Source: Candidatus Enterococcus ferrettii (GTDB lineage Bacteria; Bacillota; Bacilli; Lactobacillales; Enterococcaceae). Taken from it: 64,000 nucleotides of DNA. The notes beneath the pieces were generated by a model. That model saw only the letters and a program-made list of their open reading frames with translations, ran no database searches and was not told the origin of the DNA. A program made the translations under genes and the position numbers. Positions 26,664 through 35,209 of the stretch are shown here, piece after piece (position 1 is the first letter of the stretch; each line of letters starts with the position of its first letter). The stretch is taken from the NCBI RefSeq assembly GCF_017377655.1, contig NZ_JAFREL010000007.1, positions 124,001-188,000 on the forward strand, in the 5' to 3' direction.

Positions 26664-27542
26664 ATGAAAAAGAAGATAGAGGGTTGGCCGTATCATGATT
26701 TTGCCACCCGTTTGTCTGTTGCTGTTGTCTATGCATTTTTAGCTTCCATCGCGGTTAATTTCTTTTATCAACCAGGGAATATTTATTCCAGCGGTATAAC
26801 TGGATTTGCTCAAATACTTACAACTCTGTCTCATCAATTGATTGGGTATACTGTACCAGTTTCTATTACTTTGTTCTTGCTGAATATTCCATTATTTGTT
26901 TTGGCTTGGTTTAAAATTGGTCACAAGTTCACAATTTTTACTTTTGTGACTGTCTTTTTGACATCCTTTTTTATGCATATCATTCCGGAGACTCAATTAA
27001 CGGATGATCCTATCATTTGCGCCATTTTTGGTGGAGCCATTATGGGCGTAGGAATTGGTTTTGCTTTAAAAAACGGGTTGTCTTCTGGTGGATTGGATAT
27101 TTTAAGTATTACAATTCGTAAAAAGACAGGGCGTTCGGTAGGTTCTATTTCGATTGTATTTAATGTAATGATTATGCTGATTGCCGGAATTCTATTTGGC
27201 TGGCAATACATGTTTTATTCAGCTTTGTCTATCTTTATGAGCGGAAAGCTTACCGATGCATTGTACACCAAACAGCGTAAAATGCAGGTAATGATTGTAA
27301 CTAAGTGTCCAGATAAAGTTATTAACGGTATTCAAGAGAGTATGCGAAGAGGAATTACGATAATTAATGAGGCGGAGGGTGCTTACAAGCATGACAAACA
27401 GACGGTGCTCTTTACCGTTGTCACGCGTTTTGAGTTACCGCAACTAGAAACGATTATGCGGGAAACCGATCCAGGAGCTTTTGTCAGCATCTCTGAGAAT
27501 GTTCGCATCATGGGACGATTTTATGAAGAATCTTTAGACTAA
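26664..27542 (+). CDS. YitT-family membrane protein (DUF161/DUF2179)
   Basis: Membrane protein of 292 residues. Five hydrophobic segments cover about residues 15-190, with GNIYSSGITGFAQI and NGLSSGGLDIL typical of YitT. A cytoplasmic DUF2179 domain follows (TVVTRFELPQLETIM). The function is not established. The ATG at 26664 is chosen because a TATAAT box sits at 26622-26627, so the in-frame GTG at 26628 would be near the transcript start; a GAGG site is 12 bases upstream. Confidence 0.88.
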   Translation: MKKKIEGWPYHDFATRLSVAVVYAFLASIAVNFFYQPGNIYSSGITGFAQILTTLSHQLIGYTVPVSITLFLLNIPLFVLAWFKIGHKFTIFTFVTVFLTSFFMHIIPETQLTDDPIICAIFGGAIMGVGIGFALKNGLSSGGLDILSITIRKKTGRSVGSISIVFNVMIMLIAGILFGWQYMFYSALSIFMSGKLTDALYTKQRKMQVMIVTKCPDKVINGIQESMRRGITIINEAEGAYKHDKQTVLFTVVTRFELPQLETIMRETDPGAFVSISENVRIMGRFYEESLD

Positions 27543-27566
27543 GCGAGGCTGCTGCCTCGCTTTTTT
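27542..27566 (+). terminator. Terminator after the YitT gene
   Basis: Perfect stem AGCGAGGC/GCCTCGCT, 4-base loop, six T; the stop codon overlaps the left arm. Confidence 0.9.
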
Positions 27567-27601
27567 CGACTCAAGTTTTTCGTTTGCGCGAACAGCTCGA
27601 A

Positions 27602-28765
27602 TTATTTCCGTTTTTTCTTCTTTTTCCCCAGCTTTTTATCCAATCGTCGTTTCAGCTGCTTCTTTTCGTGTTGTTCCTTTCTCTGTCGAATCTTCTCTGG
27701 TCCTTCATAAGTGGATTGCTTTTTCTTCCTATTTTTGGATGGTTGTTTGCCCTTATCATTTTTAGAAAGCTTTTCTAACGGCGAGTTCCGGGCATTGCTA
27801 TTGCTGGGTTCATTCTCAGGATCACTGTTGGGTATATCATCAAGCAAGAATTCGGGTTTGGCATCTTTCAGCTGAATCCCTCGTACAAAAGCTGTCAGTA
27901 TCCTGTTAATCATTTCTGTGTCGTCAGTTTCAAGCGGTAGAGTAAAGCCATCCAGTAAGAAGTCAGTCGTTTCTTCTGGAGTTTTGCCAGCATAGGTATT
28001 ATTTTTTAAATAGTCGCTGGAATCTACGAATAAAACAGGATCTTCTGAGCTGTCCTCTTCAACAACTTCCAGTTTTATCAAGATACTTAGTGCTTCCGTA
28101 ACTCGCGGCTGCAGGACTTTTACTAAGTCAACGGCTGGTTCTGATTCGCGCTCACTGTCGTAAATCGGCTCAGTTGGCAAATAGGTGTATCGAACTAATT
28201 CAGTGAAGCGTCTTACACCGTCTTTTTCAAATAGTGTTAGTGTGTTTAGAATGGATAAAAGATCAGTAGTCTCTTCAATAGAATAACAGGGATCAACATC
28301 CTTTAGAGTAAAGCGATGCTTCTTACCGTTAGCGTCTCTATAGACAGTGGCGATGTTCATGAGTTCTTTTGCTTCACGGTTACCAGAATGCAGCATTTTG
28401 TGTAGATGATCAGTTTTGTCTCGAGTAAACTTGGTGACTGCTAAATACTCTTCGTGGTTTTCAAATAAGCGGTCAAGGACCTTTTTCCAATCCTCTGGGG
28501 TGAAAAATTCTTCAAAATAGACACAAAAATGACGGACAGGGGCTAACTCCTTTACATCACTTTCCAAAAAAATATGACAAATCAAATCTTGTGCCATGTA
28601 AGAAAAATCAAACGGTGAAAAAGCATTGCGTAAAAGCATAACAATTGAGCTTTCCACAATATGTTGAATAGAATGATACATTTCAAAATGATCCCAAAAG
28701 CGACGTTGAAGTCCAGGCCTTCCCATAGAGAACAGTTGTGTTTGTTGCAGTTTTTTTGTGGTCAT
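27602..28765 (-). CDS. Unrecognised protein with lysine/arginine-rich C-terminal tail
   Basis: I do not recognise this family. The protein has 387 residues: a mostly helical N-terminal region (about 1-300) with aromatic-rich segments (RRFWDHFEMYH, FCVYFEEFFT), then a low-complexity Asp/Glu/Asn/Pro linker (about 300-325), then a very basic tail that ends KKLGKKKKKRK. Such tails often bind nucleic acids or anionic surfaces. ATG follows AAGGAGATAAAAAG. It lies alone between YitT and a long AT-rich gap; no operon partner is seen. Confidence 0.75.
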   Translation of the reverse strand: MTTKKLQQTQLFSMGRPGLQRRFWDHFEMYHSIQHIVESSIVMLLRNAFSPFDFSYMAQDLICHIFLESDVKELAPVRHFCVYFEEFFTPEDWKKVLDRLFENHEEYLAVTKFTRDKTDHLHKMLHSGNREAKELMNIATVYRDANGKKHRFTLKDVDPCYSIEETTDLLSILNTLTLFEKDGVRRFTELVRYTYLPTEPIYDSERESEPAVDLVKVLQPRVTEALSILIKLEVVEEDSSEDPVLFVDSSDYLKNNTYAGKTPEETTDFLLDGFTLPLETDDTEMINRILTAFVRGIQLKDAKPEFLLDDIPNSDPENEPSNSNARNSPLEKLSKNDKGKQPSKNRKKKQSTYEGPEKIRQRKEQHEKKQLKRRLDKKLGKKKKKRK

Positions 28766-29449
28766 CTTTTTATCTCCTTAATCTTTAGTAGATTTATTTT
28801 TGCTAGACAATAATAAATGAGTTGAATTTTATGTACTTTTCACGTTGTTTTAGTGTGCGCTCTCATTGTAATATATATTAGTGAAAAAGAAAACGTTTTT
28901 TTTTTGATAAAATAGAATTACTCTCTCGAATCCTATTAAATAGACGTTTTTTGGATACTTTAAAAATAAATAATTTCGTTATAATTTTGACTTATTAAGT
29001 TTAGCGTTATATTTTATAAGTATTTTTAGTTATTTTAACCGAGGTTCTCAGTGGTTTATAAGCGAATGAGCATGCAATAAATTAACGGTTCTTTTAAAGA
29101 AATATAATTTGAGGATAACTAAATTTTTTAAGCTTATGTGTATATAAAAGTGAAGCAGACGTATAAAAAAGGAGATCACTCGTACTGATCTGGAAGAAAT
29201 GCAACGTTTTGTTTTAAGCTGTTTTTAGATAATTAGTGGCTGAAAATTCTTAGTTCTTGTGGAAGTGATAGTCAATTAGTAAAAAAAGGTCGACCAATTC
29301 AATTGTCAGCCGTAATTCATTTTTATTTCTATTTATGCTATTGTTACTAGTGAAAGATTGCGTATTACTGGTCATCTGAAGGGGATATGAAAGCGTACTA
29401 TTTTCTAATTAAGTAAAATTTAGGAAATGTTTATGTTCTGATATACCTC
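28766..29449. other. AT-rich gene-free region before oatA
   Basis: About 680 bases with stops in all frames and no ORF that I can support. It holds runs of A and T and an isolated AGAAAACGTTTTTT sequence near 28890. I see no RNA gene or repeat unit here. The oatA promoter starts at its end. Confidence 0.6.
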
Positions 29450-29478
29450 TTGCACTTTGAATAAATAGAACGTATAGT
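29450..29478 (+). promoter_or_regulatory. Sigma-A promoter for oatA
   Basis: TTGCAC, 17 bases, TATAGT, about 35 bases before the start codon. Confidence 0.6.
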
Positions 29479-29513
29479 TTAATTTGATTCTAGAGTAAAG
29501 TTGGAAATAAAAA

Positions 29514-31358
29514 ATGAAAAAAAGACTGAAAAATAGTCGTTATATAACTGGATTTGATGGACTTCGATCGTTGGCAGTGATTGGAGTCATTTTATATCAT
29601 TTACTGCCTTCTCAAATGCGTGGTGGTTTCTTAGGTGTTCCGGTATTTTTTGTTGTTTCGGGGTATCTCATAACTGATTTACTTCTTCAAGAATGGAAAC
29701 AAAACGGCAAAATTAAATTAGGTAAGTTTTATGTACGAAGAATGAAGCGGCTTTATCCGGCTCTGGTAACAATGCTGATTGCTTCTTCGGCCTACATCAC
29801 TTTATTTCAACGGAATTTGTTGAATAATTTGCGAGGTAATGTAGTCAGCAGTTTGCTCTACGTCAATAACTGGTGGCAGATTGAGCATGGACTTTCTTAT
29901 TTCGATCGTTTTGCTGGAGAGTCTCCTTTTACCCATATCTGGTCATTGGCAGTTGAAGCCCAGAACTATCTTTTTTGGCCCATTATTTTCATTCTGTTAA
30001 TGAAGCTAGTCAAAAATCGTGGAAAGATTTATATCACGATATCAATCGCTGCACTAATTTCTGCAATATGGATGGCGATCTTATTTATACCGGGTCAAGA
30101 TCCTACACGCGTTTATTATGGAACAGACACTAGATTATTCTCCATTTTGATGGGGTCAGGTTTGGCATTTATCTGGCCTAGCACACGCTTAAAGGCCAAA
30201 ATACCAAAGCAAGCAAAAAAAGTGTTAAACAGTATCGGACTTGTTTCACTGCTGTTGTTAACCGCTGCTTTTCTATTTCTAAATGATGGAACTACTTTCC
30301 TTTATTATGGTGGGATGTTCTTAATTAGTTTAGTTTGCGTGGTATTGGTAGCTATTACGGCGCATCCGGGAGCTAGCTTAAATAAATGGCTGACTAATCC
30401 AGTATTTAATTGGTTAGGGAAACGAAGCTACGGAATTTACCTTTATCAATTTCCGATTATGATTTTTTATGAAGCGAAGTTTAATGTCGCGGATCACTTG
30501 GTGTTTCATACGATCATGGAAATTGTTTTAATTCTATTGGTGACGGAGCTCTCTTATCGCTTTGTTGAAAAGCCACTGCGATTTTTCAATTATCGAGGAC
30601 TTTTTGCTAAGTTAAAAACTTGGGTGCAAGCGCCACTGAAGAGTAAAGAAAAGATTATATTGCTGTCTACTTCTTTAGTTACCTTAATAGCCTTAATTGG
30701 TATTGTGATGGCACCGACCAATCAAGTAGATGCAAACCAGCAAGAATTGCAAAAGCAGATTGAAGCGAATCAAAAAGAAGCACAAAAAACACAGGCCTCC
30801 ACAGAAACTACTGAAACAAGTAGTGAAGGTCCTGATATGGCTGAAAAATATGGATTAACCAATCGGCAAGTGACTAAAGCCGAAAACATGCAGGTCACTG
30901 CTTTTGGCGATTCTGTCTTATTAGCTGGTGCGGGTGGATTAAAAGAAATTTTCCCTAAAATGGTAATCGATGGTGAAGTTGGTCGTCAAGTAGACGATAG
31001 TCCGCCCTTGCTGCAAGCGTTAAAAGACAAAAAACAATTGGAAGATACAGTTTTATTAAGTCTTGGAACCAACGGGCCCTTTACTGATGACGAATTCGAT
31101 CAAATGATGAAAATCATTGGAAATAAACGTCGAGTATTTGTGTTAAACGTTCACGTACCAACACAACGCTGGCAAAATGAAGTGAACCAAAAGCTTGGTG
31201 AAATGGCTGAAAAATATGAAAATATTACACTGATTGACTGGTATGGCTATAGCAGCAGCCAGCCTAGCTGGTTTTATGATGACCAAGTTCATCCGAATCC
31301 GGAAGGAATTGTTCCTTACTGTTCTCTAATTGCTAAGGCATTATTAACAGGACAATAG
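29514..31358 (+). CDS. oatA: Peptidoglycan O-acetyltransferase OatA-like
   Basis: Transfers acetyl groups to muramic acid at the cell surface, which gives lysozyme resistance. The protein has 614 residues. An N-terminal acyltransferase-3 domain with many membrane segments begins GFDGLRSLAVIGVILYHL and holds HIWSLAVEAQNYLFWP near residue 142. A Thr/Ser/Gln-rich linker near 405-445 joins a C-terminal SGNH esterase-like domain with GDSVLLA near 465 and the D-x-x-H pair in DDQVHPN near 592. Other acyltransferase-3 proteins exist, so teichoic acid or other acceptors are possible. Confidence 0.88.
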   Translation: MKKRLKNSRYITGFDGLRSLAVIGVILYHLLPSQMRGGFLGVPVFFVVSGYLITDLLLQEWKQNGKIKLGKFYVRRMKRLYPALVTMLIASSAYITLFQRNLLNNLRGNVVSSLLYVNNWWQIEHGLSYFDRFAGESPFTHIWSLAVEAQNYLFWPIIFILLMKLVKNRGKIYITISIAALISAIWMAILFIPGQDPTRVYYGTDTRLFSILMGSGLAFIWPSTRLKAKIPKQAKKVLNSIGLVSLLLLTAAFLFLNDGTTFLYYGGMFLISLVCVVLVAITAHPGASLNKWLTNPVFNWLGKRSYGIYLYQFPIMIFYEAKFNVADHLVFHTIMEIVLILLVTELSYRFVEKPLRFFNYRGLFAKLKTWVQAPLKSKEKIILLSTSLVTLIALIGIVMAPTNQVDANQQELQKQIEANQKEAQKTQASTETTETSSEGPDMAEKYGLTNRQVTKAENMQVTAFGDSVLLAGAGGLKEIFPKMVIDGEVGRQVDDSPPLLQALKDKKQLEDTVLLSLGTNGPFTDDEFDQMMKIIGNKRRVFVLNVHVPTQRWQNEVNQKLGEMAEKYENITLIDWYGYSSSQPSWFYDDQVHPNPEGIVPYCSLIAKALLTGQ

Positions 31359-31360
31359 TA

Positions 31361-31396
31361 AAAGCGTTTTGTGAACTCTCACAAAACGCTTTTTTT
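31361..31396. terminator. Terminator between oatA and the GIY-YIG gene
   Basis: Perfect 14-base stem (31361-31374 with 31379-31392), 4-base loop and eight T on the plus strand, located between convergent genes. The GIY-YIG stop codon overlaps the right arm. Confidence 0.9.
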
Positions 31397-31657
31397 TCGA
31401 TATTCTTTTAAGTACTTTTCTTTTTGACCTCGGGGAAGTCGTTTAAAAGCAGCCTCTGCTTTCATAGCGGCACTTCTGGAACCAAAATGTTCTGCGTGAA
31501 TCATAACAGCTGGCCGTCGTTTCGCTGGATGGGTGTATTTTGCACCTTTACCAGAGTTGTGCTCAGCTAAGCGTCTAGTAAGATCTACTGTGTATCCGCC
31601 ATAGTACGTGTGATCATTACAGGCTAAAACATAAAAATAGTGATCAGTTGCGGCCAT
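31379..31657 (-). CDS. GIY-YIG nuclease-fold protein (YazA/YhbQ-like)
   Basis: Small GIY-YIG domain protein of 92 residues. HYFYVLACNDHTYYGGYTVDL carries the YVL/YGG core in place of GIY-YIG, followed by a conserved Arg and HN segment (RRLAEHNSG), with the KGAKYTH loop. The role is probably DNA processing but is unproven. ATG at 31657 has GAGGAG upstream, inside the 3' end of the methyltransferase gene (14-base overlap). This pairing is the same as yabB-yazA in Bacillus. Confidence 0.88.
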   Translation of the reverse strand: MAATDHYFYVLACNDHTYYGGYTVDLTRRLAEHNSGKGAKYTHPAKRRPAVMIHAEHFGSRSAAMKAEAAFKRLPRGQKEKYLKEYRKKSVL

Positions 31658-32381
31658 AGAGCATCTCCTCAACGGGTTTAGTGTAGTTTCCCTGAGCATC
31701 ATAAGTGATTAATGGAGACAAGAAACGCAACCCTTCATTTTTTCCGTGTTTAATTCCTTCAATAAGCAAAATATTCGCTTCCTTATCGTCTTTAGGGTAA
31801 ACAAATTGAATCCTTTTAGGAGCAATTTGATAGTAACGCAAACAATCAATGATTTCTAAAAAGCGATCTGGCCGATGGACGATCGCAAAATGTCCATTCA
31901 TTTTCAATAAGCGTGAAGAAGTAGCAATAACGTCTTCTAATGTTGCGTGAATTTCATGTCGAGCCGCAGCAAGATAAGGATTAGGATTTTTTCTGCTGGT
32001 TGGCAACTCTTTAAAATAGGGTGGATTACAAACCACCAGGTCAGTTGAATCGGGTTTGAACTGAGAAAACGTATCTTTCAAATCCAAGGTATGCATGGTC
32101 ATCTGCTGGTCCAACTGGTTTAATTGAATACTACGACGCCCCATATCTGCTAACCGAGGTTGTAATTCAATTTGATCAATTGAAGCAGCTGTCTTTTTAC
32201 TGATGAAAAGTCCAACAGCGCCATTTCCGGCACACAGATCCACGATTTTTCCACGCTTGGGAATTCTTGGGAAATTGGCCAGTAAAACGGCATCTAAAGA
32301 AAATGAAAAGACTTCAGAACTTTGAATAATCTGAATGTCCTCTGCATAGAGCTGGTCAATTCGTTCGCCATTGTTTAACAT
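31644..32381 (-). CDS. tRNA1(Val) adenine-37 N6-methyltransferase-like (YabB/TrmN6)
   Basis: SAM-dependent methyltransferase of 245 residues. The SAM loop VDLCAGNGAVGLF lies near residue 46, and the N6-adenine catalytic motif NPPYFKE near 120. Family members modify A37 of valine tRNA. The ATG at 32381 follows AAGGGGG; the upstream start at 32414 has no such site. Operon with the GIY-YIG gene. Confidence 0.9.
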   Translation of the reverse strand: MLNNGERIDQLYAEDIQIIQSSEVFSFSLDAVLLANFPRIPKRGKIVDLCAGNGAVGLFISKKTAASIDQIELQPRLADMGRRSIQLNQLDQQMTMHTLDLKDTFSQFKPDSTDLVVCNPPYFKELPTSRKNPNPYLAAARHEIHATLEDVIATSSRLLKMNGHFAIVHRPDRFLEIIDCLRYYQIAPKRIQFVYPKDDKEANILLIEGIKHGKNEGLRFLSPLITYDAQGNYTKPVEEMLYGRN

Positions 32382-32461
32382 TTGCTTATACCCCCTTAAA
32401 AAAATCGTGCGCATGTATTATACTACGTTTATCTACGTTAGAAAACAGAAAGGAAGAAAAG

Positions 32462-33094
32462 ATGTTTTTTAAATTTATTCGCGGCATTGTACGCATCTTG
32501 TTAGCAATCATTAATGGGAATGCTCATTATGAAAACCAAGCAGCTTTACCCAAAGAAGAAAATTATATATTGGTAGCTCCTCACCGTACTTGGTGGGATC
32601 CCATTTATATGGCTTTAGGAGCTTCGCCTAAACAGTTTTGTTTTATGGCGAAGGAAGAGCTGTTTAAGAATCCAGTATTGCGCTTCTTTTTAGTTCATTT
32701 GAATGCTTTTCCTGTGAACCGTGACAAGCCAGGCCCCAGTGTGGTAAAAAAACCTGTTAAGCTTTTAAAAGATTCAGATAAAAGCTTGATTATGTTTCCT
32801 AGCGGCACACGACACTCTACTGAGTTAAAAGGCGGAATGGCCTTGATCTCCAGATTAGCCAAAGTAAAGATTGTTCCTTGTGTCTATCAAGGGCCACTAA
32901 AATTTTCTGATTTGTTCAAGCGCAAACCCGTTTATGTTCGTTATGGTGAACCGATCGAAATAAGTGATATTAAAAAGTTGGACAAAGAAGGTTTGGCGGA
33001 GATAGAAATCCGTGTACAACAGGCTTTTGATACGCTGGATACTGAAATCAATCCAGACTACAAATATGTACCAACAAAAAAAGATAAAGACTAG
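32462..33094 (+). CDS. plsC: 1-acyl-sn-glycerol-3-phosphate acyltransferase
   Basis: Converts lysophosphatidic acid to phosphatidic acid in membrane lipid synthesis. The 210 residues hold the HX4D motif in APHRTWWDPIY near residue 42, the FPSGTR block near 118, and PVYVRYGEPIE near 160. A hydrophobic segment is at the N-terminus. ATG follows AAAGGAAG. It stands alone with a terminator, divergent to the methyltransferase. Confidence 0.9.
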   Translation: MFFKFIRGIVRILLAIINGNAHYENQAALPKEENYILVAPHRTWWDPIYMALGASPKQFCFMAKEELFKNPVLRFFLVHLNAFPVNRDKPGPSVVKKPVKLLKDSDKSLIMFPSGTRHSTELKGGMALISRLAKVKIVPCVYQGPLKFSDLFKRKPVYVRYGEPIEISDIKKLDKEGLAEIEIRVQQAFDTLDTEINPDYKYVPTKKDKD

Positions 33095-33100
33095 TAAAGC

Positions 33101-33135
33101 ATACCGATTGAGAACTCTTCAGTCGGTATTTTTTT
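33101..33135 (+). terminator. Terminator after plsC
   Basis: Eleven-base stem (33101-33111 with 33119-33129, one G-T pair) followed by seven T. Confidence 0.88.
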
Positions 33136-33138
33136 GTT

Positions 33139-33867
33139 CTAAAGCAAGGGCAAGAAGATATTGCTCCAAATCCAGCTGATTGGCATAACTAAAACCATTG
33201 CAGGAATCATATCAGCTGTAGGAAACATCTTCACACGAATCATGCGAAAAGAGGTTGCCACGATTAACAGTCCTCCACATGAGCGAAAGTCTAAAATCAT
33301 CTCGGGAGTGGTTAGTGGAAGAATTACGCCAGCAAATAGGAATAACGATAAAAAAATAATGAATTGTGGGAAAGCCACGACAGAAACTACGTAACCTAGA
33401 TTACAGGCAAAAATAGCTGCTGTAAAAAAATCAAGAATAGATTTTGCAATTAAAATAGTATGTTCACCTGTCATGCCAGCATCCAGACTTCCGTAAATAC
33501 CCGTACCACTAGCACAAAATAATACAATGATAGTCACCAATCCACTTACAAATTCCTCGTGAGAGACGGCTAAATGTTCTTGGGGGAACAATTTGTTTAT
33601 AGGACGCTGCATTAAATCAGCTGCACCTGCAATCTTCTTTTCTAAGTGTAGAAACATCCCTAAAGAAGTACCTAAAATAACAGAGAGAATAACTGCTGGT
33701 AGATTAGCTGTTTGTGTGATAGCAGGAATTCCCATAGCGAAAGCGCAAAGACCAAAAATCAACTGAATTTCTTCCTTAAATCGTTCAGATAATAGATGCC
33801 CTAAAAATCCTCCGGCTAGTCCTCCTAATATGATTGACGCTGAATTGATAATTATCCCAGTTGGCAT
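33139..33867 (-). CDS. DUF554 family membrane protein
   Basis: Membrane protein of 242 residues with seven hydrophobic segments and the family start PTGIIINSASIILGGLAGG. A GTGIYGSLDAGMTG segment lies near residue 125. Function is unknown in this family (YqgA/YdfK-like). ATG at 33867 has GGAGGAG upstream; a start at 33888 overlaps that site. Convergent with plsC and divergent to sbcD. Confidence 0.85.
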   Translation of the reverse strand: MPTGIIINSASIILGGLAGGFLGHLLSERFKEEIQLIFGLCAFAMGIPAITQTANLPAVILSVILGTSLGMFLHLEKKIAGAADLMQRPINKLFPQEHLAVSHEEFVSGLVTIIVLFCASGTGIYGSLDAGMTGEHTILIAKSILDFFTAAIFACNLGYVVSVVAFPQFIIFLSLFLFAGVILPLTTPEMILDFRSCGGLLIVATSFRMIRVKMFPTADMIPAMVLVMPISWIWSNIFLPLL

Positions 33868-34069
33868 AAGCTTCTCCTCCAATTTCAAAAAATATGGCTA
33901 GATTTATCCTATCTCATTTGATATAAAAATGGTAGTCTCTGCGGGGAAATGAGAAAAATAACGTTTAGCTTGACGGATAAAACAGCATAACTCTTTAGCA
34001 TCAACAGCAGAAAAAAAGAATGACTCATGTTATACTTGTAGGAAGGACTTATTTAGAAAAGGTGATTTG

Positions 34070-35209
34070 GTGAGGTTTTTACATACAGCGGATTGGCATA
34101 TTGGAAAGAAATTACATGGCTATGATTTGTTGGAAGATCAAGCCTATATTCTCGAACAAATTTTGACAATTGCTAAGACAGAAAAAGTTGATGCGATTGT
34201 GATAGCTGGGGACCTATACGATCGGTCAGTTCCTTCTGAAGAAGGAGTTCGCTTGCTAAATCAGACGATTGCTGCAATGAACCTAACAGCAGAAATTCCG
34301 TTATTAGCAATTTCGGGGAATCACGACAGTGCCACGCGATTAGCCACTGGAGCACCGTGGTTTGCACAATCGAATTTTCATTTACATACAAGACTGGACC
34401 AAGCCTTTAAACCAGTTGTTATGGAGAATACGGCATTCTTTCTATTGCCGTATTTTGAACCGGTCGATGCGAGAATTTATTTTGAAAATTCCTCGATTCG
34501 ATCTATTCAAGAGGCGATGCCGCTGGTAATAAAGAAGATGAAGGAACAATTTGATCCCAAATACCAACACGTACTGGTGAGTCACTTTTTCGTTTCGGGC
34601 AGTAGTCGGACAGACTCTGAAACGAAAGTAGAGGTTGGCGGGTTAGATGGAATAAACGGAAGTCTTCTAGAGGACTTTGATTATGTTGCTTTGGGGCATT
34701 TGCACAATAGAAATGCTTTAAATCTACCGAATGCTCGCTATAGTGGCTCACCGTTAAAATATTCACTTTCAGAGAAGAACCAGAAAAAGGGTGTATGGCT
34801 GGTAGAAACAACGGGACAACTGAATCTTCAATTTATTGAATTAGAACCACTTAGAGAAATGCAGGAGCTTCAAGGAACCTTTGCACATTTCTTAAATCCT
34901 GAAACGTATCAGCAATTAAATCGGGAACGCTATTTTTCTTTTCTTTTGGAAGATCGCAGTATTATTCCTAATATGATGAATCAATTGAGAAAAGTTTATC
35001 CAAGGGTTCTACAGGTGGAACGTCTGTATGGCCGAGAAAATAGCCAACAATTAGCAGTAAAAAAATTGAAGGAACAAACGCCTATTGAATTAACTGAAGA
35101 GTTTTTTACAACAATTGTTCAATCAAAACCAACCAAAAGACAACAGAAATGGATCGAGCAATCGTTTCACCAGCTAATAAAAAAAGGAGGCGATGGCGAT
35201 GCTTCCTAA
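34070..35209 (+). CDS. sbcD: Nuclease SbcCD subunit D
   Basis: Mre11-type nuclease subunit that cuts DNA hairpins and processes protein-blocked ends. It has 379 residues with the metallophosphoesterase motifs TADWHIGKK near residue 7, AGDLYDRSVPS near 46, SGNHDS near 83, and SHFF and GHLH histidines near 170 and 210. The GTG at 34070 is preferred over TTG at 34067 because AAGGTGA is upstream at a workable distance. A TATACT box is at 34031-34036. It overlaps sbcC by 11 bases. Confidence 0.96.
   Translation: MRFLHTADWHIGKKLHGYDLLEDQAYILEQILTIAKTEKVDAIVIAGDLYDRSVPSEEGVRLLNQTIAAMNLTAEIPLLAISGNHDSATRLATGAPWFAQSNFHLHTRLDQAFKPVVMENTAFFLLPYFEPVDARIYFENSSIRSIQEAMPLVIKKMKEQFDPKYQHVLVSHFFVSGSSRTDSETKVEVGGLDGINGSLLEDFDYVALGHLHNRNALNLPNARYSGSPLKYSLSEKNQKKGVWLVETTGQLNLQFIELEPLREMQELQGTFAHFLNPETYQQLNRERYFSFLLEDRSIIPNMMNQLRKVYPRVLQVERLYGRENSQQLAVKKLKEQTPIELTEEFFTTIVQSKPTKRQQKWIEQSFHQLIKKGGDGDAS

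Noticed and set aside
28888..28901. Possible CcpA site near AGAAAACGTTTTTT
   Set aside because: Poor match outside the core, in a poly-T context, with no promoter nearby.
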